A DNA stretch of 64,000 bases from Lagopus muta (Eukaryota > Chordata > Aves > Galliformes > Phasianidae), in the NCBI RefSeq assembly GCF_023343835.1, contig NC_064434.1:22859505-22923504 (forward strand), written 5' to 3'. Each line of letters opens with the position of its first letter. Within the stretch, counting starts at the first letter, position 1. Position numbers and translations under genes: made by a program. Shown here piece by piece: positions 35,883 to 63,912 of this stretch. The notes beneath the pieces are model-generated. The model saw only the letters and a program-made list of their open reading frames with translations. It made no database searches and had not been told where the DNA came from.

Positions 35883-36916
35883 AAGGAACAGATTTATCAG
35901 TTCTTTCCTAGTGTTCTCTATGCTAACTGTGAAGAAGAAAGAGAGCTGGAACCCATCACAACTGTTCTGATAACAGTCCCTAAGCAAGGTGGAAGCCTTT
36001 CCTCCTGCACCCATGGCCATCCCTTAACAACTGGAGCCCACTGTGATTTTTGGGTGGCTTTTGGAAAATGAGAGATGTTGCTTTTGGCCACTGCAAAATT
36101 GGAGAATTGATTTGGAAAGCTGGAAAAAGAAGTAAAAGGTTTTACAAGCAGCAAACCCTCGATTTACAGTGAACAGAGGATTTTTCTGTCCCTAGTATGA
36201 GAACTCTGATGCAGCTTCAATGAAAATCAATAATTGATCTACATCCATTTACAGATGCATCAACACTTATGTAGGCTGAAAAAACCTTATCCCTGTGTGC
36301 ACATTTTGCTTTTAAGCAGCTTGTTCCTGGGCTGCCTGTGAATGTATCTGCTCTCATCACACAGGGAATGCTTGGTTCCTTCTAGGAGCAAGCTGGGGCG
36401 CTGTCTTTTTCTGCCAGATGCCAATAAGAGGACTGACAATGCCGAACTGCTACACAGCTTGTTAGGTAAGTGCAGAGCCCTTTAAAGCTTGAGGTGGAAC
36501 CAGGATTTACCTCTTGAAAAACAGCAGCCATCCACAAAGCCAGTTCTACGGATAACAGTTCTCCATTCTCCCTCACAACAAGCAGTGTAGGGCTGAAATC
36601 AAAATAAATCTCTCTCTTTTTCTTTTTAGATTTTCTGGCATGGGCTGAGGCTCAGCAAACATGCTGTAATTCTCTCTGCTGCTTAGTGCCACAGATCATA
36701 GACTGTGCAGCCAGTGCAGATCACATGCTTTTGTTCCCTATATAGAGGTAAATCTGTGCTGTGTTATGACAAATTAAAGAGGAATCTCACTTTTGCTTCA
36801 TCTGGTAAATGAGCAAGCACCTTGCTCTGACCAGTGCTTACAAGGAGCACGTCCCTGGGTCAGGGGAGCCAAGTTGCAGAGCCAAGTTGTCCACCTTCCT
36901 GAAAAGGAACAAGTAG

Positions 36917-37540
36917 TGTTACAGAAACACAGGCTGGTTGAGATTGGCAGGCATCTCTGGGTGCACCTGGCCCAACCCCTGCTCAAGCAGGGACACCCAG
37001 AGCAGGGTGCTCAGGACCACATCCAGATTGAAGACATCTAAGGAGGAGACTCCATAGCCTCTGGGCAGCCTGTGGCAGTGCTCTGTCACCTGCGCAGCAC
37101 AGAAGCACTTTCTGGTGCTCAGAGGGAATGCCCTGTGTTTCATTATGTGCCCGTCACCTCTTGTCCTGGAACTGGGCACCATAGAAATGAAGCTGGCTCT
37201 ATTCTCTTTGCATTCTCTTTTCAGGTCTGTGTAAGTGTTGATGTGACCCTCTGAGCCTCTTCCAAGCTGAGCAGTCCCAGCTCTCTCAGCTTCTCCTCAC
37301 AAGAGTGCTGCAGCCACTTCATCTTTGTGGCCTTGAACTCTCTCCAGTATGTCAATGTCTCTTCTGCAGTGAGGGGCCCCCAGATGAGCAAAGGATTCCA
37401 GATGTGGCTTCACCAGTGCTGAGGGGAAGGAACACTCTGCTGGTGATACTTTGCCTAATGCAGCCCACAGCACCATTAGCCTTCTTAGTGGCAAGGGCAC
37501 ACTGCTGACTTATGTTCAGACTGGTGTTCACTGAGTTCAT
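36917..37540 (-). mobile_element. CR1 LINE 3' segment of about 620 bp
   Basis: Same subfamily as the fragment at 35763: 'gctcaagcagggacacccagagcagggtgc', 'aaggaggagactcc' and 'cctgtggcagtgctctgtcacc', extending 5' into the ORF2 C-terminal coding region, which is broken by stops and frameshifts. Confidence 0.9.
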
Positions 37541-40360
37541 GGACAATGTGGGATTTTTAGCTGCTAAATAATAGACTTGTTAGGCACATGTACTGCTGAA
37601 TGTATGCAAACTGATTATTTTTTTTTTTTTGCCCAGAGGGATCTTGTACAAATTTCATGGTTGTTGCAGCAAAAGGTGCATTGGTGGTCTTTCTGCTAAG
37701 CAACTCTCTTTGCTAAAAAGACTTTTTCTAAAGCAAGGTGGTCTGGATAGCAAGATTACTGTGTGTCTTTTCAGTGTACTGCATACCATATTCTCTGGCA
37801 AACACATTATCAGAAAGATGTGATCATTTTAGCTGCTGCTTTCTTGAAAATATCTGAATCTGAGTCAGACTCATGAGGTAGAAAACATCTCTGATGAGAC
37901 TGTGAGCAAGTAGAAACTAGATCTCAAAAAAGGCGGTGCTGAGCCAACTTGTGATAGAGATTATCAGCTCCTCTCATCATTTGTGATGACAGAAGGAGAA
38001 AAGGCTCCCTTTACTTCTGAGACAGATTTCAAAATGTGAAGAAGGGTTTTGTTTTCAGTTTGAGGGAATTTCAGCAGAAGAAGACGAGCAGGGAAGCACA
38101 GAAAGGTCAGAAACTTTTAGCATTTGGATATCAGTGTGAGGGAAGAAGAGACTCATGCAGGATTTACCGTGTTTCTGCAAAAGCTAGAAAGCGCCAAATA
38201 GTTTTGTTTCTGGCTTCACTTACATCTGTTGTCCTCTCCATCTTTCCCTCTACTCACTTTTCAGCCCTGAGATTCATTCATGGTGTAGTGTAGAACTTCC
38301 TTAATCTCACAAGGGTCCTGTAGAAGATGAAGAGAGAGGAAGGCTAAGACAAAAACTGCATCATCTAGCCACATCTGCATTGGACCCAAGACTAGGTGAA
38401 CCATGTCTGTATGGGTTCAGGCTGAAAACTGAAGATATTTAAAAGGTCTCAACCAAGTGAGCCCACTAAACTGATTTTGAGATGAGAGCTCAAACCTGTC
38501 CCAGTGTAGCAGCAGCTTGAGCAGGTTACAAAACGTTGGTGCCTTTAAGCATGGATGTTAATAGATTTTAACTTCTTCCTCACCCAGGCAATGATTTCCA
38601 TGAGTGAAAAGACATCCCTATGGAGATGACTGGGATGTGTTTGAGGCATTGCCTTCATGCCATACAGTCTCAACAGAGCCTATCACCATGTATGGGCCAA
38701 GGGATGCAGTAAGGAGCTCTGGGCTGGGACCAGGCAGGCTTTCCTTAGGTGAAACAAGTATCCAGCATCAGGCTGGCAAACCCAGCTCTCTCCAAAAAAA
38801 ACTAGCACTGTACGGAACAAGATGGTGGATGTGCAGGCAGCAGGACTACCAGTGTCGTCCTGCCAGCTGGGGCTGCAAGGAGCATGTGCCAGGAAGGAGG
38901 CCAAGGTTTCACATTCCCATATGTCTACAAGGCCTGTGGGGCATCTGGGTGAGGCACTGAAAACTGAAAATATAAATGAATGTTATAAATCTTGAATAAG
39001 ATGTTCAGCTGTAAGGTCTGTGTGTGCATGCGAGGTGAATAAACAGTGGTACTTTGTAGTGAGCAGTATCCACCTTCACCTCTGGTTGATGGTACTCCCA
39101 TGTGAGGATTCCCACCAACGGGCAAGAGCAAGTGTACATTGCATGACAGATAATGACAGCAGTTCCTTGCCTTTGGGAGTTCATGAAAGGTATGCCAGAG
39201 TCCCACTCCATCTCATCCTGCTCTCTGTTTACTTTCTGTTGGCCTGCAGAGCATTTGATAAGTGTCCATAAACTTTCTAATTCACCACAGTATGTCTGTT
39301 TGCCAAGATTTACTTGACCTGAATTCTTTTGATAACTATTGTTTGTGACAGTTTTAACACAGGTTGTAGAGAAGGAGATAGCTGGTGACCTGGACATTCG
39401 TGCTTTACCATTTTGCTGCAAACAGTAAGCTCATGGGATTTAGTTATGTATTTATTTTACAATTTGCTTATTTTTAATGGTAGCTAATTATTTTCCAACT
39501 ATATATTTTCTCACAACTAGAAGATTGAGCTGTTGTATACATGTCCTGCACTGCTAACTTACCTTTTGGTATTCAGCATGATATATCTTCAGAAAGCTAT
39601 TTGAATCTGAAGACAGTGGTGTTTCTCATTGCTCTGCTACATAACACTTAGTCACTCAATTGCACCAGGTAACATATTTTTCTATCGGGCATTCTAAATA
39701 CATTCTGCTTATATTTCCTTTATCCTTGATCTGATTCATTAAATAAGTCACTTTCATATTCTATCTGTTTCTTTTTCTATGGAGAAATGTCAGATGTTTC
39801 ATTCTTTTTACTGAAGATCAGGAACCATTTTCTAATGTGTTTTATGATTTGAAGAAGAAATCTATGGCAAAAATAGTTAAAGTACAACAGTCTAATTAAT
39901 GTGCACTCTATGAGCTAAACAGCTATTATAGGAAATTAGTGGGGAGTATAATCAACATTAAAACTTGCCTTTATAATTCCAAATGTGGAATTGTATGTGC
40001 ATCTGTAATTGCAGATAAGACCCCATGTGATTACCCTGAGGGCATTAAACTTCCCTTCCAGCTAAGATGAGAGGAAGAAGGAAATTATGAACCATACAAC
40101 AACAATGTATATATATATTATGAGCCAATTAAAATATTTTTTCAAAGCTGTCAAATTTTTACTACCCTCAGTGTTAGCTGCTTTTGCTTCCCATCACTCA
40201 GTAAAATATTCTCCAGATCCACTGATCAGTACCAAAGTAATGGCCCATAAAGATGGTTTTGGCATGAGCAAAGTTACTTGCTGCTGCCAGCACAGTTCTG
40301 CCCTGACGAAGACAGTGATGAGTACAGAAGATGTATGGGGTGCGGCTGAAGTCCCTTAGT
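37541..40360. other. Spacer without recognised genes
   Basis: About 2.8 kb with no recognised gene or repeat apart from a T run near 37618-37630. The 39.4-40.1 kb part is strongly AT-rich. Frames of 118-138 codons near 38604-39421 match nothing I know and overlap one another on opposite strands. Confidence 0.5.
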
Positions 40361-40555
40361 ATGTTTAGCCCAGAGAAGAGGAAGCTAAGGGGCAGTGGGC
40401 ATGGAACAGGCTGCTAGAGTTCAAGGAGCTTTTTGGAAAATGCTCTCAGACGTAGGGTTTAATTTTGGATGGTCCTGTGTGGAGGCAGGAGTTGAGGTTG
40501 ATTATCCATTTGGGTCCCTTTCCGTTCAAAGTATTTTGATTCCATGATTCTGTGA
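40361..40555 (+). mobile_element. CR1 LINE 3' fragment, sense
   Basis: GTTTAGCCCAGAGAAGAGGA, 'agttcaaggagctttttgg', 'atgctctcagacgtagggttt' and 'ggatggtcctgtgtggaggcaggagttg', ending TCCATGATTCTGTGA. This is a CR1 3' end in plus orientation, the first such copy after a long series in minus orientation. Confidence 0.85.
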
Positions 40556-43500
40556 AGCCTGCCTGGGCCAGCTCCCCAGCAGGCAGTAATGCTGCACGGT
40601 AATGCTGCAGCTTCCTGTGCAGTAATGCTGAATGAACCTGGCCTTGACCCCACTGGGAGCTGGGTTCCTCCTCATCCAGTGGATGAAGAGTATGGGATGA
40701 ACGTGTGGCTTGATGCCCACCCCAAGTTTCCCTGTCAGGTCTGAATGCAGGGTAGGGTGACTTACCTCCTCCTGGTGCCTGTTATTTCATTTTAATCCCA
40801 AACCCAGCAGGTTGGTTGTCTCTGTCGGGCATGGCAAACGGAGCACTAAACTGCACACAGTGGAGTGATATTTAATTAAATTATGGTGTTGATTCAAAAA
40901 AAATCAAACACAGGTCTGAATTTGTGCATCTACTTGTTTGCTTGGCACTAAAAGAAGTAAAAATTTGCTGTGAGAGTTTGGACCTCTTCTTGGACAAAGC
41001 AAAATAGTGAAAGCCTGAGAAATATTTGGGGCTCACAATCTAGCCAACAGCTGTGACAGCAGAGCAATGGAAAGGAAAGGACAAAAAAAAAGAAAGAATG
41101 AAAGGGAAAAAAAAATATATCCCCAGTCACAGGCTTCTCCTTACCAGCCAGAACCTATTAATTTGTTCTTCTGGCCAAAGAGGATGAAAGTTGGTGCGAA
41201 ATAAGAAACCATAGAATACAATGGAACCGCATATTATTGGCCACTCCTTACAAACCAAACTGAAGCAAATAGGATTAAAGCAAAGTAATACCTCATGTGA
41301 TTACAGCTCATTGTGTTCAAATAAAAGGTGACGTGAGCGATTTGTTTGGGGGTGGGAGTGGAGAGGAGGAGAGAAGAGATGCAGCAGCTATTGCTCAAAG
41401 TGATTGCTATTTATAGCACTACAAAAACACACTGAATGTGTTAAATGCACCGCTGGCAGCATGTGCCACTGAGGCTTTGCATTAGCAGATGGTAATTCAT
41501 TGGAACTCATAGGGATATCTTTGTAACAATGGTACATTAACATTATTCCATACCAATTATTTCAGGCGCACAAAAACTTTGTGGATGTGATGCTTGTGAC
41601 GAGGTAACCAGAATTCATTGCGGTCTTTGTAGCTACCATCAACACAGGAATGCTTCGTACTTCCACCCACCTGCTGCTTGTACAGCCCCCTTCTAAACAG
41701 TTCAAACAAAAACCGAGGAATAAGTGTGGTTGGAGTCCTCACCCAGCAAAACTGAGAGGAGTATGTCAGTGCTAGAGAACTGCAGCACTGTAGCAGCTCT
41801 TTTTAGGCACAGCAGCTCTGCTTGCTGGCAGTTTAGCAGTACTCACGTTGGATGTTCACAAGGTGGCTAACTCCTCCTCCAGTGGCATTAAAGTCTGTAC
41901 TGAGGTCGCTGGTTAGATTACTGCAGCCTGGACTGCTGCTATCACATGCAGTCTGTGAGTCTCTCCTTCTCCTTTCTTTGTGCCTTTCTTGTTTGGCCCC
42001 TGCTTCTTCATGCTCTGTAATTGCATCTCCTCCTCTCTGAGGGCACTGGGACACCTGGCTGCGGGAGGGAAGAAGGCCTTAATGCAGAAGTAGCTTCAGG
42101 AACTTGGTGTGCTTTTTTTTCCTTTTCATTATTTTCTTATTGTTAATTTAAGTGAGTATTAAACTCTGAATTTTATGAACTACTTAAACTTTGATGATGC
42201 TAAAAGCTATTTCTCTCCATTCTCTCTCTTTTTTTTTCTCCCCCTCCATACTCCAAAATGCTCTTTAGTGTCCTGACTCAGTTATTCCTGCTTTTGCTGT
42301 AGCAGCAGTCATCTTCTTCACATTCACCGAAACCAGGGCCTCAAGGAACTCAAGGAACATAAGGAATTCAAAACTTGACGATGGTTGCTTGAATTGCAAA
42401 CAAAAGGAGTGTTCCTTTTGGAAAATCAGAGAGCAGTTGTGCATAACCGGTGCCAAGGAGGGGATCTGCAGTGTGACTTTGCTCTCACTTCTCCTGAATG
42501 ATAAGTGGGAAGAATGCTCCTGAGGTCAGCTTCACCTTATCTGTATTTTACATTTCATTGTCTGAGGTCCTTAAAATCACAGAAAAGTAGTTTTATATAT
42601 ATATATATTTGTTGGCAAGCACATACAAGGACTGATGTTCTTACCCATATTCCCAGACCAAACTGGTAGTGGTTGTAGGATGTTTGTCTGATGTTCCAAA
42701 AGATATTAAGTTTTCAGTTATAACCTGTCTCCCAGATTTCAGTTCTGACACGACAGCACGTGCAGCAAGTACCTGCTGCCATTTCCAGCTGTGAAGGTGA
42801 TCCCTTACACGCAGCACAGCCCTTCTGGCAGTCCTGTGTAGGTGAGATTGCTCCTTGTACATGTGCTGTAAGTAACTGGGGTGTAGCCAGCCCTCAGGAG
42901 TACATCCTCTTTAGAAGAAAAAGGATGTTTTTCTCCTATGTTTATATGCACCTTCATGCACTTTAGCAGAGCAACGGTGATGGACACAAAACCTGGTGTG
43001 GGTTGCCTGATTGCAGTGTGAACAATAGAAAAAAATGTGAACCATGGCATCATGGTGAACCAGAGTTCATCTGTTCCCCTCCAAAGCTGAGTTTGGAGAA
43101 GTCTGATCGTGTCTTCCTGAGGCTGAGTAAAGCAGCTTGCTGAGAAAGAACCTGCTGCAGGCATTCATTTCTCTACCAAAAAATGTCTGTGGCATTGCCT
43201 CTCTTACAGATTCCATACACCTCAAAGGCTCAGGGCATTGCTGGGAGAGTTGTAAGACAAAACCTAGCTGTCTCGAGTAAATAAAGTCAAGGCAAACAAT
43301 ATATAAAAGTACGGAAGTACCCTAAGAAGCAAAAAAGAGGAGAGAACTGGAGAAGAAAGAAAAGGACTTAGATTAAAAAAACCTTAAAATAAAATGGAAG
43401 CAAACCAAATGGCTATCAAATGGCAGTTGGAGCCAGGCAGAACTGGGAGAGGACAGCCCATGCTTCCTTCTGTAGGTGAGCCACACTTTGGTGTGCCACT

Positions 43501-44620
43501 CATCTGTGTAAAACAGCAGGATTGCTGCTGTCAGAGCAGGCAGTGCTTCTCTTATCCCTGCGGGGCACAATTACCCTGTGAAGAAGTTTGTCACATATGT
43601 GCCTGTACAAATCCTGTCAATGTACTGTCATCCTCTGGTTGCTCACTGGGGCAATCTGATTCTGCTGATTCTCAGAACAGCAGAGACCAGTAACTCATTA
43701 CACCTACCCAAACTGGATGGGTTTATTTGCAAGCTGAAATTCAGGGTGTTGCTTTCAGCTGTGAGAATACTGCTTCCTCAACAACAGTTTGCCTCCCGGC
43801 CTCCTTGATGCCTGTTTCCACACCATGAGTTTAACCACAGACTTGCAGTGGATCACACTCCTCTCAAAGTCCGCAGGTGAAGATCTTTTCACGTGCAGGA
43901 TGAGAAAGATCAATCACAGCTTTCGTTTTCATGTGCTATAAACGATTTGTGCACCCACATTGGATTAAATGTATGCTGAAACACTGACCCTTTCTCTCCA
44001 ACACACATCTTTAATCGCAGCATGGTCAGAATTCAGTACAGCTGATCACTTCCTGCTGATTTCTAAACAGCTCTTCAGCTTAGTTGTTATCAAGTCAGAG
44101 ATGTTCACAGTCCTTTCCACTCTGACTTTTTTGTATTCTTTACTTAGATACACAGGGAGTTTCCACATATTTATTTTAATTACTGATTATATTGGTTCAG
44201 ATATTATTATATAATAATACACACAAAGGGTAACTTTTGAAAAGTTCATTGGTTTGTAGGACAGCAAACTGGAACAGTACACGCAGTCCAAAAATGCCCT
44301 AAACTAGGCAGATCACTGCAGTGTCCACAGAAATTAAACAAACGTAGCCTGCTAGACTTATCAGTTTGTTTAGGGAAAAAAAAAAGAGTGATTTTATGAC
44401 TACTTATTGCAATAGCACACAGGGGCAGAAGGGCAGAGGCTGCTATGATAAACTTCTCCTTCCGCCCCGTTCCTGTAAATGCATGCAGTTATCATTATGC
44501 AAGAAAATAGAACTACTTCAAGAGAAGCTCTGATGTCAGATGCATGTTTTCAAGTCTATTTTACATCACCGTGTGCGTTCCCAAACTGGCATTACAGAAC
44601 CAACAATGGAGACCCTCCAA
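40556..44620. other. Spacer upstream of LRRC1 without recognised genes
   Basis: About 4 kb with no exon-like or transposon-like signal. It has a short run of TAATGCTG copies near 40587-40630, a TA microsatellite near 42594-42608 and AT-rich tracts. Distal LRRC1 regulatory sequence could lie here, but nothing specific can be pointed to. Confidence 0.5.
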
Positions 44621-44623
44621 GGC

Positions 44624-44876
44624 CATGGAGAAGAGAAAGCTCCAGGGAGACTTGATAGTTGCTTTTCAGTATCTAAAAGGAGGGGAAGGACTCTTTAGCA
44701 GGGTCTGTTGTGATAGGGTGAGTGAAATGATTTCAAACTAAAAGAGGGGAGATTTAGGCTGGAAATAAGGCAGAAGTTTGTTACAGTGAGGGTGTGAGCA
44801 GTGGAACAGGTTGCCCAGATAGGCAGTGGGTGCCCCGTCCCTGGAGTCATTCCAAGTTAGGCTGGATAGGGCTCTT
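44624..44876 (+). mobile_element. CR1 LINE 3' fragment, sense, upstream of LRRC1
   Basis: 'gagaagagaaagctccagggagactt', 'tttagcagggtctgttgtgatagg', 'cagtggaacaggttgccc' and 'ggctggatagggctctt' are CR1 3' blocks in plus orientation. It lacks the last terminal repeats and ends about 180 bp before the CpG island. Confidence 0.87.
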
Positions 44877-44928
44877 GTTTCAGAAAGCCTTAAGTGTAGC
44901 ATTTTGATTTCTGCCTTTTCTTTTTTTC

Positions 44929-44955
44929 TTTCTTTCTTTTTTTTTTTTTTTTTTG
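44929..44955. repeat. Pyrimidine simple repeat (TTTC units and T run)
   Basis: CTTTCTTTCTTT units pass into a run of about 16 T bases, just before the LRRC1 CpG island. Confidence 0.7.
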
Positions 44956-45059
44956 AACAAGATCAGCCATGGCTCCAAACAGCATCCCGTACTTTCAGTG
45001 CACCACTTTCCACTTTTACTACACCGCTTTCCTCATAACTCTGTGCTCGAATAGTTGAA

Positions 45060-59699
<14,640 letters not shown>

Positions 59700-60238
59700 C
59701 ACTCTTTGCGCCTCTACAGTGTGCTGGTGAGACCTCGCCTGGAGCACTGCATCCAGCTGTGGAGTCCTCAGTACAGGAGAGACATAGATCTGAGAGAAGG
59801 GCCACAGAAATGATCCATGGAATCGAACACCTCTTGTACAAGGATAGGCTGAGAGAGCTGGGGCTGTTCAGCCTGGAGAAGAAAAGGCTGTGAGGTGACC
59901 TGATAGAGGCCTTGCAGTATCTACAGGGGAGCTACAAGAAAGAAGGGGACAGACTGTTTAGCAGGGTCTGTGGTGACAGAACAAGGGGAAATGGCTTCAA
60001 GCTCGTGGAGGGCAGATTTCGGTTAGATATAAGGAAAAAATCTTTTACAGTGAGGGTGGTGAGGCACTGGAACAGATTGCCCAGAGATGTGGTGGGTGCC
60101 CAATTCCTGGAGACTTTGAAGGCGAGGCTGGATAAGGCTCTGGGCAACTTGATCTAGCTTTGGTGTTGCAGGGGAGTTGGACTAGGTGGCCATCAGAGGT
60201 CCCTTCTAGCTCCAAGGAATCTATGATTCTGTGATTCA
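59700..60238 (+). mobile_element. CR1 LINE 3' segment, sense, with intact 3' end (intron 2)
   Basis: Encodes the ORF2 C-terminus with frameshifts (VLVRPRLEHCIQLWSPQYRR-like start, then [20 protein letters not shown]) and ends with TCTATGATTCTGTGATTC, the CR1 terminal repeats. About 540 bp, 5'-truncated. Confidence 0.93.
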
Positions 60239-61644
60239 GTTATCATTGTACATTCAGAAACCAATAGCAACAGTATTTAATTTCTGATTGATATTACTGC
60301 TTCCTATTTGAAGGGTTTATTCTTTTCAGCTGCTTTACAATCTATTTAAAAGTCTGTTTACACTTCTTAGTCATCCTCAGAACACCACAATCGCTGCATA
60401 TTGTGTGATGTGTACATCTTAATCACAGAAGTATTTTAAAGCTTTGTTACGATGCTTGTGAGCACACATGGCTGATATACAGAACATCAGTTAATGCAGC
60501 AGTAGAGATGCTGCTTCACTCTTAAGGCTTCACATTGCTTGTTTATGTTGGGGCATGCACACCAATGCTTTCTCCTTCTATTCAGCTGTCTGATATCAGA
60601 GACATACCTGTCATCCTTTCTGTAGAATTACCTCCCTTCTGCCCACAGAATGGGTAAGTATTCCCACAAAACAGCCAGATAACCAGTGTTTTCAAATTAG
60701 AAGTACTGACTGAGAGGAAGACACTTGAATGCTTGTTTCAAGTCAGCCTGGGCTGGTGACCCAGCTGTTTTGCAGTGAGAACATCAGCTAGGTAGGCAGA
60801 AACACTCTAAGGCTTCTAAACCTGACCTGTAGTTCCTTTCAAGCTACACTCTCATGTACCAACTGCTGCTTTTTGGTCTTTGGTGCAACCTCAGGTGTCT
60901 CTGTCTGCCTCTGCTGCGCTTCTTCAGCATGTGAACTCTCTCCATGGAAGTCCTCTTCCCCTCCGCTTGGCACTAGTGGCCCTGACACAAATAGGCTGGT
61001 ATGGTTCTGGCAGTAAGTAGTAAGCTGAGACATTTCTGTAAGTTAATACTTGCTCAGTGGGCAAGAAAGAAAAAGAAGGCAGCAAGACGTGCAGTGAGGC
61101 AGCATGGTTTGCAAACAGACATTTGTTGTTAAAATATTCAGCTGTTAGATCAGGTAGGCTGCTTTTTTGCCTTCGGAACTGCTTTGTGTCCTTTGTGCAT
61201 TCCTTTTCCTGCGATAGATGGTTCTTACCTGACAAGAATGCATGCTATGGATACACTCACTGTAACCCTTGTTGTGAATACCTGGAAACCATGGGATATC
61301 CCACCAGTGACTGCTGTAGTTTGTATAGCAGCAAATCACTACTGCTAATAATGATAAGTTCTAGCCTATGTCTGGCAATCAGGCAAGTGATTTTATTCTT
61401 GTTTGTTTGGTGCTAATTGGTAGTAAAGCTGCCTAGCTGTAGACCAGAAGAAAACAGGTTTTTCACTCTTTCAGATAGTTGCCTGCTGACAGTGGTGTGT
61501 TTGTGTGCTTTCTTGAGTAATTTTTGGACAATTCTAATTTCTGTTGGCATGTTTTCTTTGTATTGTTTCCCATACCTCTTCTGAAGTTAGTTTAAAACAT
61601 GAGCTTAAAGCACAATATCATCTTCGTATCCCAAATGTGAATGT
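60239..61644. other. LRRC1 intron 2, between CR1 copies
   Basis: Ordinary mixed-composition intron sequence. The plus-strand frame at 61057-61416 (119 codons, Cys-rich near its middle) has no recognisable domain and no convincing splice sites. Confidence 0.45.
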
Positions 61645-61880
61645 TAGGGATCGATTCTTAAAGAAAAGTGCTGGGGACAAAAAATGTGAGAGTGGTCAGG
61701 CACTGGAATGGCTGCCCAGGGAGGTGGTGGAGTCACCGTCCCTGGCAGTGTTCAAGAAGCGTCTGGATGAGGAGCTGCAAGATATGGTTCAGTGCTTGTG
61801 GTAGCATTGGTGATGGGAGGATGGTTGGACTAGATGATCTTGCAGGTCATTTCCAACCTTGTGATTCTATGATTCTATGT
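61645..61880 (+). mobile_element. CR1 LINE 3' fragment, sense (intron 2)
   Basis: 'gtgagagtggtcaggcactggaatgg', 'ctgcccagggaggtggtggagtcacc', 'gttcaagaagcgtctggatgagg' and the end TGTGATTCTATGATTCTATG with CR1 terminal repeats. Confidence 0.92.
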
Positions 61881-62401
61881 CTACTGCAGACTACTAGAAT
61901 TTTGCAACATAGTGATTTTTCCATCATGGTACATTATGCCAGATTTTACTGTTTTTCTAAGGGAACTGTGATGGTTTAGGTATCTAGCAACCTTAATGTG
62001 TATCTAGCAAATTTGATAGCTTCATCCAAATTCAAGAGGAGACATAGGTTTCAAAGGTGGAGCTTTTCTGAAACCAGTAGGCCAAGCTGGAAACAGAAAC
62101 CTTTGGTCAAGCATTAAATGTCAATCCATATGGGAGTGACATTAAAATAAATACTTCAGTTTGTGGCTAATCTAGATTAGAGATCATAAAATGAGGATCT
62201 GCAAGCAGGCTTTGTTCACTCTTTTCTCTGTAGAACTTCTTGGGGCTTTTCGTGGGGAAGGTTAGATGCCAATAAATATGCAGCTTGACTGTTGCAGTAC
62301 TTACACAGTATCTGTCATCTGCAGCTTCTCAAAACTAGAATACTAGTTTTAACTTTTCTTTTTTTTCCTTGCTTTTATAAAATGTATTTGCAGGCTGCAT
62401 G

Positions 62402-62522
62402 TGGCTCTGGGCAGTGTGGTCTAGTAGTTGATGACCCTGCACATAGCAGGAGGGTTGAAACTAGATGATCGTTGTGGTCCTTTTCCACCCAGACCGTTCT
62501 ATGATACTATGATTCTGTGATT
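62402..62522 (+). mobile_element. CR1 LINE 3' tip, sense (intron 2)
   Basis: 'gctctgggcagtgtggtctagtag', 'gcaggagggttgaaactagatgatcgttgtggtcc' and the end TATGATACTATGATTCTGTG. Only the last 120 bp of a CR1 are present. Confidence 0.9.
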
Positions 62523-63659
62523 TAATTTCTTCTAACTTCAAGGTCCAAGACAGAAATCCTCATAAAGGCATCTCCTATCCTTGTTTAACAACCTTGCTGT
62601 TAGCTGCTGATGAAAAGCAGAAGATGTAATTCCTTGCTGAGGTCCGGCTGTTCTGCTGAATTCACCTGAAATTACTGTTTCCCTGTGATCTAATCTTTGA
62701 GTTTCCCTCAGCCCTGGCCCTTTTCTTTTTCCCATGCTTACCATTTGCAGCATGTGATCCCACATTTCTGATTGTTGCTGCAGCTGGGAAGCACAGTCTG
62801 TTGATTTTCAGCGTGTTAACTATTCAAAAAACCAGATTGTTTTTAAGTCTTTATACAGTTTTCTTTTAAGTGACGTTCTACTCTTTATGTAGCTATGAAA
62901 TGCTCTTTTGTGAATAACATTTTTCCCTGTTTCTCTTCTCCCTTGGAAGAGGGAAGTGTACAGAAATGAGGAGGAGGAGGAAGAGATACACTTACCTCAC
63001 TTCAGTTTGTTGTTAATTAAATAGTGAGGGATTTGGCTGAGAAAACCCAACCTGAACCTGTTTGTGTATTTTCCATAAAGCTGTAAGGGCGGTTCTTTAA
63101 AGAGCTGTTTCTTTTGTGTTTTGTATATCCTCAGCCTCAGAGTTTCAAAAGGAAAATGTTACAACTTGTACAAGAGCCACTCAATCATAATAGACTTTGC
63201 AAGAACAACATGACTCCTGTCACATTTTGTCCCAGAAATTGTAACACTTCAGGTAAAGAGGCTGATTACTTCATCCTTCAGGGCTTATAGCAGAACCTTT
63301 TTAGAATGAAAAAAAAACAAAAAGCAATAAGCTCATCATTCCATGTGTCATGATCGTAATGTGGACAGGGAGGGAGATTTAACCCTTCTTCAGCTGTCTT
63401 GCTGGAGGAAGCAACCCCTCAGGAAGGGAGAGAGGTGCCCTGTTGCTGTGAGATAACAACCTCCTCAGCTGAGCTTAACAGCTGAAGAGCCCTCTGCAAA
63501 GGCAAATAAACATTTGCAGCACAAATTCCTCCTCGCAAGACATTTGATTAATTGAATAGTTTGTTCCTCTCAAGCTTGGAAGGTGGAGGAGGTGGTGAGC
63601 AGGGTGGAAGAGCTTTTACAAAGTCAGGCTTCAGCCTTCAAGGCTCTGTGCTATGGATG
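62523..63659. other. LRRC1 intron 2, last visible part
   Basis: No exon encoding the next leucine-rich repeat (IPEIPES-type) and no recognised repeat in this stretch. Confidence 0.45.
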
Positions 63660-63912
63660 GCAAGGACCACTTGGAGTTGGTTTTAAGCTGAAAGAGAGGA
63701 GGTCTAGGTTAGTTATTAGGAGGTAACTTCATGTGGAAGGCAGTGAGGCAGTGGCACAGCTGCCTAGAGAGCTGTGGTGCCCCATCCCTGGAGGTGCTCA
63801 AGGCCAGGCTGGGTGGGCCCTGGGCAGCTGAGCTGGTGGGAGGCAGCCCTGCCCACAGCACGGGGTGGGCTTTGGGGTCCCTTCCAACACAAACCAGTGC
63901 ATGTTCTTATGA
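63660..63912 (+). mobile_element. CR1 LINE 3' fragment, sense (intron 2)
   Basis: 'aagctgaaagagaggaggtctaggtta', 'aaggcagtgaggcagtggcacagctgcc', 'gtgccccatccctggaggtgctcaaggcc' and 'ggctttggggtcccttccaac' are CR1 3' blocks. The usual terminal repeats are replaced by ATGTTCTTATGA. The 5' limit is uncertain. Confidence 0.85.

Noticed and set aside
38604-39421. Frames of 118 and 138 codons in the spacer
   Set aside because: No domain, no conserved start context and mutual antisense overlap; probably chance.
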